A DNA stretch of 64,000 bases, taken from positions 62,001 through 126,000 of the forward strand of contig BQMF02000489.1 of the NCBI GenBank assembly GCA_027922465.2. Reading direction: 5' to 3'. The DNA comes from Turritopsis dohrnii (taxonomy: Eukaryota; Cnidaria; Hydrozoa; Anthoathecata; Oceaniidae). Shown one piece after another: positions 24,060 through 36,800 of this stretch (position 1 is its first letter; the number at the start of each line of letters is the position of its first letter). Position numbers and translations under genes: made by a program. The notes under the pieces were generated by a model. It was given only the letters and a program-made list of their open reading frames with translations, was not told the origin of the DNA and ran no database searches.

Positions 24060-27000
24060 TCAATATGTACGGTCACTTCTGTCGGCTATATATTTCGCAA
24101 TACTTTCTGGTGAAGACGAATCGTAAATGGACGGACGATTTGGAGGTGCCCTTTTGAACCTCGTTCTCTTCGTTACTACAGGAATGATTCCGTTTAATCC
24201 TATTGGGGTATTTATCTCTGTCATATCAGAACTATCTGACATATAAGAATCTCGAGGTGTGGAGCGAAGAGCTGTTGTAGGTATTCTCAGACCACCTCTG
24301 GGCGAGTCATATTCCGAGTCTATGTTTGTATCGGATATGGTGTCGACGCGCAGGCGCTGCAATACAGGAGTACCTTCCTTCAAAATATTTGGAAAATTAT
24401 AATTTTCATGCAATGGGTTGGTTGTAAAAATAGGTTCTATATCCAAATAGGCATCATCAAGCGAATTTGATTGGTTGACAGTGTCGATTGTATCAAATTC
24501 GAATGTCTTATTCTCTGCTCCGTCATGTCGGTACCTAGGTACACCATGTGTGTTCAATACAGCCGGTGCCGATGATAGCGATCCAGATTGGTGTAAAGTT
24601 AGCATAGATTTATGTTGTTTTTCGATAATTTTTTGTTCGTCTTCCTGTGAAGAAATCATGACAAAATATTTATGAAGAAAATGGAACTGGGAAACTGTCT
24701 ATGTAAATTGAAATTGGCAATTCATCCCATTCAATTATTTTCCCATCATTTTACATAACAGATCCATGCAGTTGAAGAGAAGCACGCAAAGAAAGTTACA
24801 GAAACTGCAGATAAACTTTTGCAAACGTTGCCCATATCCTGCCAAAATCTGTAATTTTGTTTTCACATTTTTTACAAAATGCTTACCTTTACCTTAAAGA
24901 TTCTCCTTTTTCTCCTCCTAAAACATAAATATATGGTGACAATCTCAATCAGATTTTGTGAATTGCATGCAGGGAGTTTAACGCTATCACTGGTGTCGAC
25001 ATTAAAAAGAATAAAGGTATCGCAGCGATTAAAACTCAAACATACAAATAAATTTAGGCATTAGGCATTATACACTATAATATTTTGTTTGTAAGCTACA
25101 TAAGTGAATATGCATCGAAGCAGCAGCTATACCAAGCTATTTTGCTATGAATACTCTACCCTTAAACGATGTTAAAAAGCTGTGATTAAGTAAATCATAC
25201 CTCCTGCAGTACCACAGTAGTAAAAGTAACCAAATGAGCAATAGTATGATGAACAAGGCTATCAGTATATACCAGATATGCCAATGATCGTCTTCATCTG
25301 TGAACTTGCCAAGGATGACTGTTTGGTTGCTTTGAGTAACCGTTGTGTTTGGAATATCTATTTTAGCACTTGTGGGGTTAATATTTTGTACACTGGTCAG
25401 ATTAAATGTTGTTAAAGAAGAATGTATAGAAAGTTTGCTTGTAAGTAAAGACGATGTGAAGTATTGTTGTGAAGACGTCGTAGAAATCTTTGTCAATTTT
25501 GCCGAATTTGTGTATATTGTTGTTGTCGTCAACTTTGATGTTGGCGTTGATGTTATCTTTGAAGTCGTTTGATGACTGGTTGATAAAAAGGCTCGTACTG
25601 AGGTTGATGTTTTCAGGACTATGCTTGATTGACTTGTTAACAACTTTGTTGAAGTTGGATCGACGAAACTGGTAGTCAATGCTTGAATCCTACTGGAACT
25701 AAAACTTGTTGTTAGCGTCATAGAAGACACTTGGTCTAAGGATGAAGGTAAAGTACTGGTAAGAACTTGAGATGTAGTCATTTGGACAGTTGATGAGTGA
25801 GGTATTACAATTCTTGAAGTGGTGGTTAGAGTATTGGTATAGTACGCTGGTGTTGGACGTAATGACTCCTCAGACGGTAAAGGAAATAATGGTCCTATTA
25901 TTGATGACATCACTGGAAATGTTAATGGATCTATAGTCAAGAAAGAAATCACTTTCAATCAAAGCAACTTACTTCCAAGTGGAAAAACTGTTAAAAAACA
26001 ATGCGATGAAGATATATATGTGTATATTCCTATAGAAATGATTTTTCAACAAACTTGTTCACTAGGTTTATAGCTATAATTGTCGAACAAAGTAAGAGTC
26101 TATGGAACACTGAAGATATCGTATCTTACAGTTGCGCTCTCCTTGAAACTTTATGGTCAAACATTGTGTTCCCATTCCACAGTTGAAATAAATATTCATA
26201 AGTAATCCTGACCAATGTGAACGCAGCGTTAATCGAACCTGAACAGCCAATAAAATGTGTTGAATTCCATGAATTGTAGCATAGTCAAATAGGACATTTT
26301 CAACAATGTATACCTTTGGACCGATTACTTCTGCTCTTATTCTTGGCGAGAAATCACTATTCCAAAGTACATTCCACATCATTATAGTATTTTGGAAGTC
26401 CCGCACTAGTATTGGCTGCAACGATATAGGAAAGTTCGAGGCACAAACTGAAGTTGCGGTGGTACTCACAACATCTAGTATGTAATAATACCCTGGACCG
26501 TCATTAGCTTCAAATATTCGACTTGTCGCGCCGGCTACCATGAGTGAACATTCTAAAAAGAAAGTCATACCGTTTACAAGGAGTTAAATGTTATTGAGAG
26601 TGACACAACACTTCCTATTTGTGACGACCCTTATATAGTTCTTTAATATTAATCTTTTAGGCTTTACATTCTGCAAAATGAAAACTAACACCATTATGGT
26701 GTCTTGCGTAAGTATGAGCCACTAAAGTATCAAACTCATGTTAGGAAATTTTTCTTCTTCATAGAATTATCTCCTCTCTATTTTGACAACTATTTTCGAG
26801 ATTAAAGTTAATTTTATTTCCTTCATTTTTCACAGAGCTACATACTTATCAACAGCATATCGGGAAATATATTGTTGAAAAAACAGTAGACGTCAATGAC
26901 GTAACCCTAGCAGCACTGACTTGAAAACATTTTAGTCCTCATATATAAAATGATGAATTGAAAGTTTTTAAATGGCATAAACACAACGAATCAAGCCTAC

Positions 27001-27223
27001 CTGGAACTGCGCTAATACAAATGTTTGGAAGCTCAGTATAAAATGTTTCTCCAGCCTTGCATTTGCAGCTGTCTAAAATGCTACAATAATTTGAAATCCC
27101 TTCACCGCTAATTACATCCCCACTTGGATCACGGATGACTGTGAACGTGTCACTATTTTCCAATAACGTGAGAAGCAAGACCAGAATAAAGGTGTTTTCT
27201 ATTATAAGATGAAATTGCGACGC
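24060..27223 (-). CDS. Single-pass receptor-like protein 1 with Ser/Thr-rich stalk (first exon not found)
   Basis: Exons: 27223-27001, 26552-26314, 26238-26130, 25930-25201, 24917-24893 (25 nt) and 24644-24060, about 636 residues. All phases agree and match paralogue 2 (41629-45267). The order is a hydrophobic signal-like segment (FILVLLLTLL), a Cys module (GDVISGEGISNYC, CKCKAGETFY), an ectodomain with SHWSGLLMNIYFNCG, a Ser/Thr/Pro mucin-like stalk, one transmembrane helix (IWYILIALFIILLLIWLLLL), a basic stop-transfer built across the 25-nt exon (RRRKRR), and a tail of about 195 residues. The tail has NPLH where paralogue 2 has NPLY, and a YLDI. The intron at 26313-26239 is free of stops, so it looks coding if unspliced. 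Exon 2 opens in phase 0 at an acceptor, so the initiator Met is upstream and unidentified. No named family recognised. Confidence 0.7.
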
Positions 27224-28695
27224 CTAAAACAGCAATAAACGATTCGCCATGATTAAAAAAGAATTCCTTTATTTCAAAGATCAATTGCCATTTATTTGTG
27301 ATATCACCACAATATCATACTTAAAACAAAAGGTTTCCTTTTCTTCTTTTTCAATTTCTTTCTCCTAAGACAGTCCAATAAACCAGAAAACCTAAGTCCA
27401 TTGTACCGGGATAGCATGAAGTTGTCAATGGCAGTTGACGGTTTGCTAGGGAAATGCGATTCGCAAATATTAGGGAGATTCGTAAACTAGACAAGCCTGT
27501 TACACGAAAAAAATCAATAACTTGTGGGAATTTTTTTAAAACCGTTCTACCAAAAAGGTACTTCAGAGATTTAAAGCCTTTTGTTGCATCAAAAGAAACA
27601 TCATTACTTTGCACGCTTATTTCAAATGTTGATGTGAAGTTTCTAATGACTTTGTAGGGAAAAATTCGCGAACAACTCTACTAAGTTGTATACAATTCCC
27701 TACAAATCTATAGAAAAATAATTTCGTGTAAACGGAACATGATTGTTCCGAATCCTGCTAATTGGGTTGAATATGAAGTATGGGTTTGAAGCTGTGCGTT
27801 AAGCAAAACTGAAGAAGCGGAAAGTACCTGTCTCTGTTAGCATTGGTATTCAGTTGTTTTTCCGTGATACTCACACCATCTTTGAAATGTTTCTTTTGTA
27901 GAATGAAAACGCCGAGAAATATCAAATATTTAAATTTGATGAATTCTCGTTCTGTTTGTTAGATATTTTGTAGCATTCAATTTACAGAATCTCAATTTGT
28001 GTGAATTTCAAAGGAAATGCATTATTTAACAGTCAATGAGTAACGCAAAAGAAAATGCTTACAAGCTTACATTTTTTAGACATACTTTTTTCGAGTAATA
28101 ATGCGCAATAGGTAAACAGAACGTTTTTGAAAATGTTGGACATATATCAGTAAACCATAAGAGGAATCCAAAGAAGTAAGATCAGGCCATTTTAGGAAAT
28201 TAAAGAAGGAATGTTTTTGATCAAGAGTCAACTTCATATCATTTTAAAATCGTGTTTTAAAGCGTATGGTCGGTTGTCTATATTAGATGAGGCTAAAACA
28301 TCACTTGCTTTCAGCTGTCTGACCTGAAACGTCACCTTGGAACTGAAAGATTGTGATTTGAAATTTCAAAACATTGTTTAAACCAAACTAAACTTAGAAT
28401 GGTTCAAAGAATAAAATATTTGCATATTACACTTGGATAGTGATGATTTCGAATAAGAGGACCATTTTTTTACTTATTAAATTCTTGTACCTATATGGCC
28501 AAAAGGGCATTTTATGATGTAATGAAAAGGTTAGATGTTTAGATGTTAGCATTAATCAAGGAAGCATAACAGTAAAACTATTTCCTTCAGTGAAAAGCAA
28601 AACAATTTCACTAGACTTTAATGTCAATCTTCGTCGCTTCCATGCAAACAGCAGATTAAAGAAACATGATTCCTCTTTTATAATTCCATTACTTA

Positions 28696-29070
28696 GGGGC
28701 TGATTACATGCTCCCAGTTAGCCGGGATGAAATTTAATCCCGCCTTGCCGAGATGATTTTCAACTCGGTGTTATATGCAAAAATTTCATCCCGTTTAGGC
28801 GGGACGGGACAAAACTAACCACTTGTGTTTTGCATTTTTGACAAACTACGCATGTTCAAATCTCAAACTTGTCCCGGTTGACCGGGACGAAGCAATTACA
28901 TGGAAAAATTTCATGCCGCCTAACCGAGATCCCGGTTCTTGATAGCCGGGATGAAAATTTTATCATGTAATCGCGATGGGAAATTTATAAAGATTTGACC
29001 AGGAAGCCAAGACCTCGGCAAGACGGGATGAAATTTCATCTCGGCTAACCGGGATCATGTAATCAGCCCT
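28696..29070. mobile_element. 375-bp MITE, PIF/Harbinger-like target
   Basis: The left end GGGGCTGATTACATG and the right end read on the other strand AGGGCTGATTACATG are inverted. A TTA duplication lies at 28693-28695 and 29071-29073. The inside has many short inverted copies of GCCGGGATGAAATT, so the single strand could fold heavily. Three-base TTA targets suggest PIF/Harbinger. Confidence 0.7.
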
Positions 29071-29119
29071 TTAGTAACATATTTTTAAAAATACATGCAG
29101 GTTGATTATAAGTACTTTT

Positions 29120-29240
29120 ACAGTAAAACGAGGTTGACTGAACTAACTACCATAGCAATAGACAACTGTGCTTAAACTGTTCCGAATTCAATGTTGCTAG
29201 TAAGATTACAGCTTCAAACAGTCAAATGACATTGAATATG
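29120..29240. repeat. Dispersed repeat, partner at 40599-40722
   Basis: This segment and the one at 40599-40722 share CAGTAAAA-GAGGTT, CTGAACTAACTACC, TTGCTAGTAAGAT and ACAGTCAAATGACA in order. The start resembles Tigger/pogo ends (CAGTAAAACCTC type). Only one end is recognisable. Confidence 0.6.
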
Positions 29241-29398
29241 GGAGAGGGAGGTGACCGAACATAATATTTAACCAGAAATTTGGAGTCTTAATTTAGTTTG
29301 TATTGTGAAATAAAGTTGTTCATTTTCTTCTATTTTTCATTCAGCTTAATAATTCTCCCAAAAGTGCAAATATTTGCAAACATCATTCGGATAACATA

Positions 29399-29639
29399 CC
29401 GGGTAGGCAAAAAAAAAAAAAAAAAAAAAAAAAAAATGCCCCCAAAATTAAAAATAAGAATTGTCTACTGAAAAGAAAAAGTCAAATCTCATTTTGATCA
29501 ATTTTGAAACTGACATGTAATATAGTTAAAGAAAATTTTATGTCAAATTGCGGAAGAATTTTTCGTGGACCTCGAAAATGATAAAAAAAACTGATGTCGG
29601 AAATCTGATATACACGCTCTATTTTGTTGGTCCACCCGG
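29399..29639. mobile_element. 241-bp MITE with internal poly(A)
   Basis: Short inverted ends CCGGGTAG and CCACCCGG lie in a shared ACATACCGGGT context, with TA on both sides. An A run of about 30 sits just inside the left end. Confidence 0.6.
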
Positions 29640-30540
29640 TATGTTTAGCGACCCTGCCCACAATATTTTAAAAAACGTCAAAGCACGTTAGAATGGTAAC
29701 TAAATTCAAAAAAATGAATTCAAAAATGCATTTATTAGGATATCGCTATAAAAATGCTTCACATAATGTTGATATCAGCAATGCAGTTGTGAAAGTAACT
29801 AATCCAAAACGTTCCCTTCCTGTTTCACTTTGAAAGATGGAGGTGACGTCTAATTAATAAAGTTTTTGGGGTGAAAAACTAGATCACTGAACTCGAAAGA
29901 AAAGGTGTTTAACAGTGAAACTTCAATTTGAAGTTGAAATTGCATCAAAGTCATATGTTCGAAATTTGCTCAGTGACACTAGGAAGTGAAACCATACATG
30001 ATGTATAGAGAGCTTAACAGAATTGTCTTAATATCGATTTATGGTGCCCTTTCGAACCTCTGTTAGACCTATATGCTTATTCTAACTGCTGCCGTTTAAT
30101 ATCATCCTCGGAGTTGACAATTTGAAAGAGAAATATCATCGTATCTTCCATCTCTCAGAGGTGACGGTTGAAACTAATCTGTAAAGTGAAAACCTTTCAT
30201 GTATAAATAAAGATAAAAGTTTAAATCAAAATAAATTCAAAAGTTGTAAGTTGTAACTGTAATTCATCGGTATTTAGAAGTTATCGACTTACCTGACTTT
30301 TTAACATGTTGTAATGAAAGAGGTGATTTTAAAGACCATTCAAATATTTTATTCTCATCGGAAGAGAAGTAACACTCGGGCGATGATTTCACCAATAGAA
30401 GAAAATGAATTATTAATTTTCATATATTCAATGACTGATATGAGTAAGACATATTAATTATGGAACATATTATCCAGCAGTTGTGAGACGATTTGGAACA
30501 TGTTTAGTGGATTGCTCTTTTCACCTGAAATTAATAGCTA

Positions 30541-30907
30541 CAAGTTTGTTTTTTATAAGCAACCAAGGTCAGACCTTAGTAGTAATGTTACTTAAAATAT
30601 GACCATTTTTTAGCAGTAATGTTGCTTAATTTGTTGCTAAGAATTAATTGAAAAAATATGTGTTTCCAGTCTTGAAAATCTTTGTGTAAGCTTAAGTATT
30701 TAAGTATAGTGTAGGACATAGTACTGCAATCAAGTGTAACCAATTAGTGTGCCAATTTTAAGAAATGAGCTGTAGCTATGCTAGTGCTGCATTATTTCAA
30801 AGTTTCATGTTGCTAATTTATGTAAGATCCTTGTAGTACTGTTGCTTAACTTTTTGAGAAAATTTACTAGTGTTGCTTATAAACATGTTGCTTATAAAAA
30901 AAACGTG
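30541..30907. mobile_element. 367-bp MITE with TATAAGCAAC ends
   Basis: The left end CAAGTTTGTTTTTTATAAGC and the right end read inverted CACGTTTTTTTTATAAGCAAC are flanked by TA (30539-30540, 30908-30909). GTTGCTTA words recur inside. No coding capacity. Confidence 0.7.
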
Positions 30908-32750
30908 TATTAGCTCATTTTTGCATGAAGGTATAAAATAAAACAAGATGCCCTTGCAGGCATAAGGATTTCTGCAAAATCAGCTGAAGTATGAAAAAAG
31001 AAAGGCTACGACATTCATGAAATTTAAGAAAGGTTTAATCCTTTCCGCAATACAAATTTCTGATCAGTACTCCCCAAAAATCTGGATAGAACATAATTGC
31101 CACTATGCAAAACTTTATACCAATAAACAACATTAAACTTGACTATATCTGAACGAACGACATAATGTTCTTTATTTCATTGGTACGAAATGATATTAAA
31201 GGAGTGGTATCATGAAAATTTGAAAACTTTTTTTTTCTTCATATATTCCTTGTTTTAATGTAGATACAGCAAAATAAATTTAATTTGGAAAAAAAATTCT
31301 TTTTTTCGCTATAAAATGCCACTTTAAAACATAGGCTTAAAACGCTGAATAAATTAGTAATAATTATGTGACGTCATTGAAGAAGTTATATTAAGTGTTG
31401 ATACAATGTTTTGTATTCGAATCGAGCGAGTGTTCTTCTAATTCAAGCAACAACTAAATATTTTTTTCGAACTTTAACAAAACCATGGTTATTTGTGCTG
31501 CTGTTGGATGTAACAGTGACTCCACTAAAGGACAGGACCGGACGTCAGTTTGTTCAGATTACCAAAAGATACATATTTAAAAAAAAATCTGGATTTCAAA
31601 GTTGAAGCGGGCCAATCTTCCTTCTGAAAAGAATATACGGATATGTCACTTGCATTTTGAAGAAGCATGTTTTGAAAGAGATTTGAAGGTATATGTTTTA
31701 TAAGAAAATATTTTTTATCGATATGTTTTATCTACATTTTTCCTTATACATAGTGATGTTTTACTTTCTGTGTGCACGTGTTTTTCATTTTTCTTATTTT
31801 AGGATGTTCAGTCACGTGACAAAATCCGTGTCCAGCTAGCTCCGCCTGAGAGATGCGTAGCGTGCGAAGTCACATTCCCGGAAAAATTATTTTAAAAGTG
31901 CCTAATTTAAAATTCAATTATGCACCCTTTGACAGCAGTTAAAGCAGCAATTCCAGTTCCTAGCGCTTGTTGGGTACCTATACATTTAGGATTCAAGTGA
32001 GCCATGATCGGAAAGTCATGACAACAAAAGTTATTCACGATACAAATTTGTTTTGATTGCCAAATATGTTATTTGTGAACTGTTTAGTAATGGCTCACCT
32101 CAACTATGGAAGGACAAAAAATCGTCTTTCAACTTATATAAGTATTGTTAAATAAAATTTGGCCATTACTCGCATAATTACATTTTTATGTTTTTGTAAA
32201 CCCCCGTCTTTGTTGACAAAACTCCTCGAAGGTACTGCAGCGCACACTACTGTTTGAGAAGATGACTAAAAAGACTTAAAAGAGGCTGTGGTAAGTCTAG
32301 TTTACTTTATGTTGCTTTATTTTGAAATGGGTGTACATATTTTGAGTATCCCCTTTCTTAAAATCGTGCTTGAAAATGCTCAAAAAAATTCTTAAGAATA
32401 AAGGTAGAGCGTGGGAAAATCTATAATTTAAAAATAGCTCTGGGCCTGGGGTGGAGAGTAAAGTGTGGGAAAAATTAAATTGGGTTATTAAACTGTGGGA
32501 GAAATTTTCCCTTTAAGGTCACTTGTGGGTTGAAAAGATACATAGGCATAAGCTAGATATTAGTAGTGTAGTGCATGAACCCTGCCCTGTGAAAGAGATC
32601 TTCCCATCAGAATGCGAGAAAAAAAATCTATATGATCTATTTTTGACCTTTGTTGCAAATATATAAGGTGCGTCAGTTTCTTAAACAAAAATTTTAAACA
32701 AAACAATAAATTAAAAATTACGACATCGTGTCAATTATAATATAACCACA

Positions 32751-35700
32751 ATGAATATCAAATTAGTATTTGAATGGTTTAAGTCATTAGAAAATCTGAA
32801 TACTGAAGAAGTTATTTCAAAGTTTAGTTGCGATTTTAATGTGGAACTTGAATGTAATGGTAAAAGTTTAGTTAACAAGTTAGTGTGCATTAGTTCAAAA
32901 GTGAAAGAATTAAGGAAAAAAGGTGCTTCACAAAAGCTTGATGAATACCTATGTAAAGATTTTGTAGTCCCGGTTAGAGAGACACCTCAGGAAAGATCAA
33001 TGTTAGCGGCAAATACTCCTACTGAGGTTGCATTAAAAATAAAGCTGAATGAAGTGAAAAGCGAGAATAGAGTTCTGAAGAGGAAATGCCACACGTTAGA
33101 AGATATAGAGTCATCTTACAACAGTCAAGTTGAAGAAATAAAGAAACTGTCCAATGAAATGCATTTAGTTTTGAAAGATAGACATATTGCTCAGAAAAAT
33201 CTATCAAAAATTAAGGAAGAGTATGCTACTGTAGTTTCGAAGCTTAATACACTGGAACTTGAGTATAGTGAAAAGTCTAAAGAGTCATCTATAAAGCTAC
33301 GGAATTTGAAAAAGAAGTTGAAATATCGGGACCAACAGATAGTTACTAAAAATCAAAGTTTGTCATCATTGTGTGTTCAAAACATGGAAAAAGAGAAGGA
33401 ACTTAAGCGGTTGTCCAAGGATTTAAGTAAAACCACCACGTCACTAGAGGGAAATGAGATTTTGATAAAACAGCTGCGCAATGAGAAGTATAGCATTAGG
33501 AGAAAGTTATGTCGTTTACAAGACAAAATAGATCAAAGGGCTGAAATAGATGGGAACAATCTGGGAGATATTCAAAGCTTAAGGAAAGAATATGATGCGT
33601 TATTAATGGAGAAAGATAGTCTAGTTGCTGAAAATAAGGACCTGCAAGCACTTGTTAATTTACTTGAGGATGATGAAATTGTGACATTTGAAGGAGGGCG
33701 CTATTGTGATGAAGTGCGTGAAGTAATCATGGAATTAGTCCGCCTCAATGTCAGTATGAATAAAGTAAATGATGTCATCAAAATCGTTTTGCAAAAGCTT
33801 GCCCATAAAAGTGTGTCAAGGTTACCATCAGCTGGTCTTAAGAATCGCCTTATGCAAGAAGCCTTAATACTTGCTCAAATTCAAGTTGCTGAGGCCATGC
33901 TTACAGAGGATATTTCTAGTAGTGGTAATTGCTTACATGGTGATGGTACATCAAAGTACCATAAGCATTACCAAAATTTTCAAGTAACAACTTCTGCTGG
34001 GAAAACATTGTCTTTTGGTTTGTCGGAGGTTGCTGGTGGTGATACAGCTACTGTTATGAAAAGTTTCACCGATACTATAGATGATATGTGTGAAATCCTT
34101 AAAGAAAATGAAAAGGACATGAATTACGCCAAGTTAATAACTAATATAAAATCTACCATGTCTGATCTTGGTCCTATCAATCCCTTGTTTAATGCACAGT
34201 TAAACGAACTTCGTCAAAAGTTATTACCCACTGTAATGAAGAACTGGACAACTTTGTCAGATGATCAAAAGAAAGAAATGAGTGACATGGGAAATTTTTT
34301 CTGTAAACTTCATGTTCTTGCTAACTTTGCTACCGAAACAGACCAGGTGTTGAACACATTTGAAAAGCTTGTTCTTACTGAGGATTTTGAGACTGTGTTT
34401 GCATTTAACAGTTCCAAAGAATCTTGTGCCACAAGATTGATTCGCACTGCTTGCAAAGCATTTCACATTCGTGGTAGTGATGAATGTGGTGTTGCTTCAT
34501 ATTTCAATTCATTTCTGGCTGGACGTGGTGAAAAATCGTTTTTTATTCCATTCATTGGTAATCGTTTTAATGTCCTATTCTACAACGCTGCTGCTCTTTA
34601 TTATCACAGTGATGCGATTGTGGATTTTTTATCTTCTTGGCCGGATCCCAACAATCTTTTAAAAGCTGTTCAAGAAGATATTTCCAACAAATTATTTTTA
34701 GCTGAGGCTAGAGCATTAGGGATAGTTGATAAATTGCTGACTGGACCATTATGGCGATTAATTGAATCTAAAAATTCCATTCTTGATATAAATCCTTATT
34801 TGCTTCAGTTGAAAATCAAGTTATCTGATTTGTGTAAAGATGCATCATCTTTACTTTGTGATGGCAGAATTTTATCTGGTGCTGATATTGTTTACCATGA
34901 TGATGAAGTGTTTCTAAAATTATTCATTGACTCTCATGATGATGAACTTGATGCCCTTACTACTCAGGCATTAGAAATAATTTTTCATGGCATTTTAATT
35001 ATTCTTGAACGTCAATGCAAAGATCAACTGCCTGGTGGAAAGTATTGGACGCAATCAGACAATCAGAGGTATGCTAATGTCCCTCTTACCAATAAAGCCT
35101 CAGAAAGTGATTTCGCAATGTTGGATTTACTTGTTCGTACAAAGCCAAGTGCATCTATACAAACAATGCAGGCAATCACCATGTGGTCAAGAAATGAAAC
35201 ACTAGAATGGTTTGAGGCTAAGTCCTATCAAGAAAAAGAGGAGCTGATGGATACAGCAAGAAAGAACGTTGACAAAATGAGAGGTCGTTATCAACTTAGG
35301 AAGGAAATTTTGATTAAGGAAAAGAGAGACCGTTTGTTGCAGAAACAAACACAAAAGCAAGAAGCGGAAAAGAGAATTTCTTTAAAAAAAATTGATGCTG
35401 TGAATGAGTTGGTGTCATTGAATGTTACGGCTTGGTTGTCTGAGAACGAAGCACGGACAAAAATTGTACAACATGATGTGAATTCTCGTCAAAAGATTTT
35501 AGTTGCGCAATTGAATTTCTACAGATATGTTATTGGGTCGAAATGTAGTGCAAAACTTTTTAGCAAGACCACATGTGCTGGAGGTAAACGTGTAAATCTA
35601 GCTTGGCAGGACCTCCTTGAAAATTTTATTAAAGTTGTGAACATCAGTGCAGCTGGCCCAGCCATAAGAATAGTAAATAGTTTAAAAGAAAAGGATGAGC

Positions 35701-36032
35701 GAGATCAAGCAGTTTTTCAACAAAAAAAGAAACTTATGGAGAAAATAAAGGATAATCGAATGAAACAGTTGACTGATAAACAGAAAAATGATATGCTTAA
35801 GAAATTTCTAGATAACCCAGAACTTCTTGTTGGTAAAGTCATTCAACATCGTGTGAGAGAGGAAGGGGAAGAGGAAGTATTTTGGTGTCGTGGAAAGGTT
35901 CTTGGAATTGACAAAGTCAATAAAAATTCGAAAAGAACATTATTTAAAATTAAGTATGACAATGAGCCTGATGAGATCTGGGTTTTTCCACTTTTATTGG
36001 ATTTTGAGAAGGGGGATATCATATTATTGTGA
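32751..36032 (+). CDS. Intact 1093-residue coiled-coil protein of transposon type
   Basis: One open exon. Residues 1-90 form an acidic helical N-terminus. Residues about 95-310 are a long coiled coil rich in Glu/Lys/Leu. Residues about 330-800 form a globular core with CLHGDGTSKYHKHY, an Arg/Asn-rich GNRFNVLFYNAAALYYH, and LEIIFHGILIILERQCKDQL followed by GGKYW. Then comes ASESDFAMLDLL and a lysine-rich helix. The last 75 residues, with FWCRGKVLGID and FKIKYDNEPDEIWVFPLL, look like a Tudor/chromo-type beta barrel. The acidic residue after the Gly in the HGDGT motif could be part of an RNase H-like transposase core, but I cannot place a full DDE triad. I recall similar large proteins being common in coral and fish genomes, without a settled name. 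It lies in the first intron of the THAP gene on the same strand. Being intact beside a broken THAP gene is notable. Confidence 0.7.
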   Translation: MNIKLVFEWFKSLENLNTEEVISKFSCDFNVELECNGKSLVNKLVCISSKVKELRKKGASQKLDEYLCKDFVVPVRETPQERSMLAANTPTEVALKIKLNEVKSENRVLKRKCHTLEDIESSYNSQVEEIKKLSNEMHLVLKDRHIAQKNLSKIKEEYATVVSKLNTLELEYSEKSKESSIKLRNLKKKLKYRDQQIVTKNQSLSSLCVQNMEKEKELKRLSKDLSKTTTSLEGNEILIKQLRNEKYSIRRKLCRLQDKIDQRAEIDGNNLGDIQSLRKEYDALLMEKDSLVAENKDLQALVNLLEDDEIVTFEGGRYCDEVREVIMELVRLNVSMNKVNDVIKIVLQKLAHKSVSRLPSAGLKNRLMQEALILAQIQVAEAMLTEDISSSGNCLHGDGTSKYHKHYQNFQVTTSAGKTLSFGLSEVAGGDTATVMKSFTDTIDDMCEILKENEKDMNYAKLITNIKSTMSDLGPINPLFNAQLNELRQKLLPTVMKNWTTLSDDQKKEMSDMGNFFCKLHVLANFATETDQVLNTFEKLVLTEDFETVFAFNSSKESCATRLIRTACKAFHIRGSDECGVASYFNSFLAGRGEKSFFIPFIGNRFNVLFYNAAALYYHSDAIVDFLSSWPDPNNLLKAVQEDISNKLFLAEARALGIVDKLLTGPLWRLIESKNSILDINPYLLQLKIKLSDLCKDASSLLCDGRILSGADIVYHDDEVFLKLFIDSHDDELDALTTQALEIIFHGILIILERQCKDQLPGGKYWTQSDNQRYANVPLTNKASESDFAMLDLLVRTKPSASIQTMQAITMWSRNETLEWFEAKSYQEKEELMDTARKNVDKMRGRYQLRKEILIKEKRDRLLQKQTQKQEAEKRISLKKIDAVNELVSLNVTAWLSENEARTKIVQHDVNSRQKILVAQLNFYRYVIGSKCSAKLFSKTTCAGGKRVNLAWQDLLENFIKVVNISAAGPAIRIVNSLKEKDERDQAVFQQKKKLMEKIKDNRMKQLTDKQKNDMLKKFLDNPELLVGKVIQHRVREEGEEEVFWCRGKVLGIDKVNKNSKRTLFKIKYDNEPDEIWVFPLLLDFEKGDIILL

Positions 36033-36800
36033 AGAATTATTTTGATTTCCATTTTCCTCACTGCAATCAGAAAGAAAACTGTGTCTGATTAAGATTTTAA
36101 AATTCATAGTTGGCCTGTCATGTTATTATAGTTTCACATGTAGAGGATAAGATTATCGATGAAATTGTTTCTGCTTTAGTGCCAATTTTTGTTCCTTTTT
36201 GTGACCTTACTGACTGTGCTGCAGTGTCAACATTTAAAAATTTTATTGTGGCAAATATAGCCATTCCTGTATAATATATCTGTATGACAATTTGGTTTCT
36301 GATTTTTTTTCTCTGTTTTCTCTGCTTCTTTTTTAGCTGTTTGCCCCTAGAGCATCACTAGAAGAACCAGTCAAAAAGTTTATACTTGCATCTTTGAGCC
36401 CTGTAGAACTCAATTTGATATAATGACAGGAGCACCTGAGGAATGGATTCCCTTCATTTCCTATTACTAAATTTTTATTTTCCCGATTTCCATCTTTCGC
36501 ACATGTTTTATTTCTGAAAAGAACCAATCAAAACTCCAACGTTTTGATTTCATGTAATGCTATTAGTGATTACTGGTTTATAATTATTGTTATTGTAGTT
36601 TTGCATTATTTGAAAAAAGATGATTGTAATTGTTCATTATTGTGTTCTTGAAATTTCCTTCAAAGATGTCTTCTAGGGTTTTCTTCCTTTAAGTGTGTAT
36701 TTCACATTTGTGTGTTTTACAACTGTTATATAAATCCTTGGTCTTTATTGATTTAATAACAATAAGTTATGAGCAATCAACAATTTGGACTAATGGTCCG

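Larger units (their letters stand above)
27224..31195. other. Intergenic stretch with several MITEs
   Basis: It holds the three MITEs listed separately (28696, 29399, 30541) and a repeat shared with 40.6 kb. It should also contain the unfound first exon of receptor 1. An open frame on the plus strand at 27454-27657 matches no family I know. Confidence 0.45.

Noticed and set aside
36333..36527. Continuation of the P2X7-like gene on the minus strand
   Set aside because: Translation lacks the Cys/His pattern expected after the first exon, and the acceptor phase does not fit.
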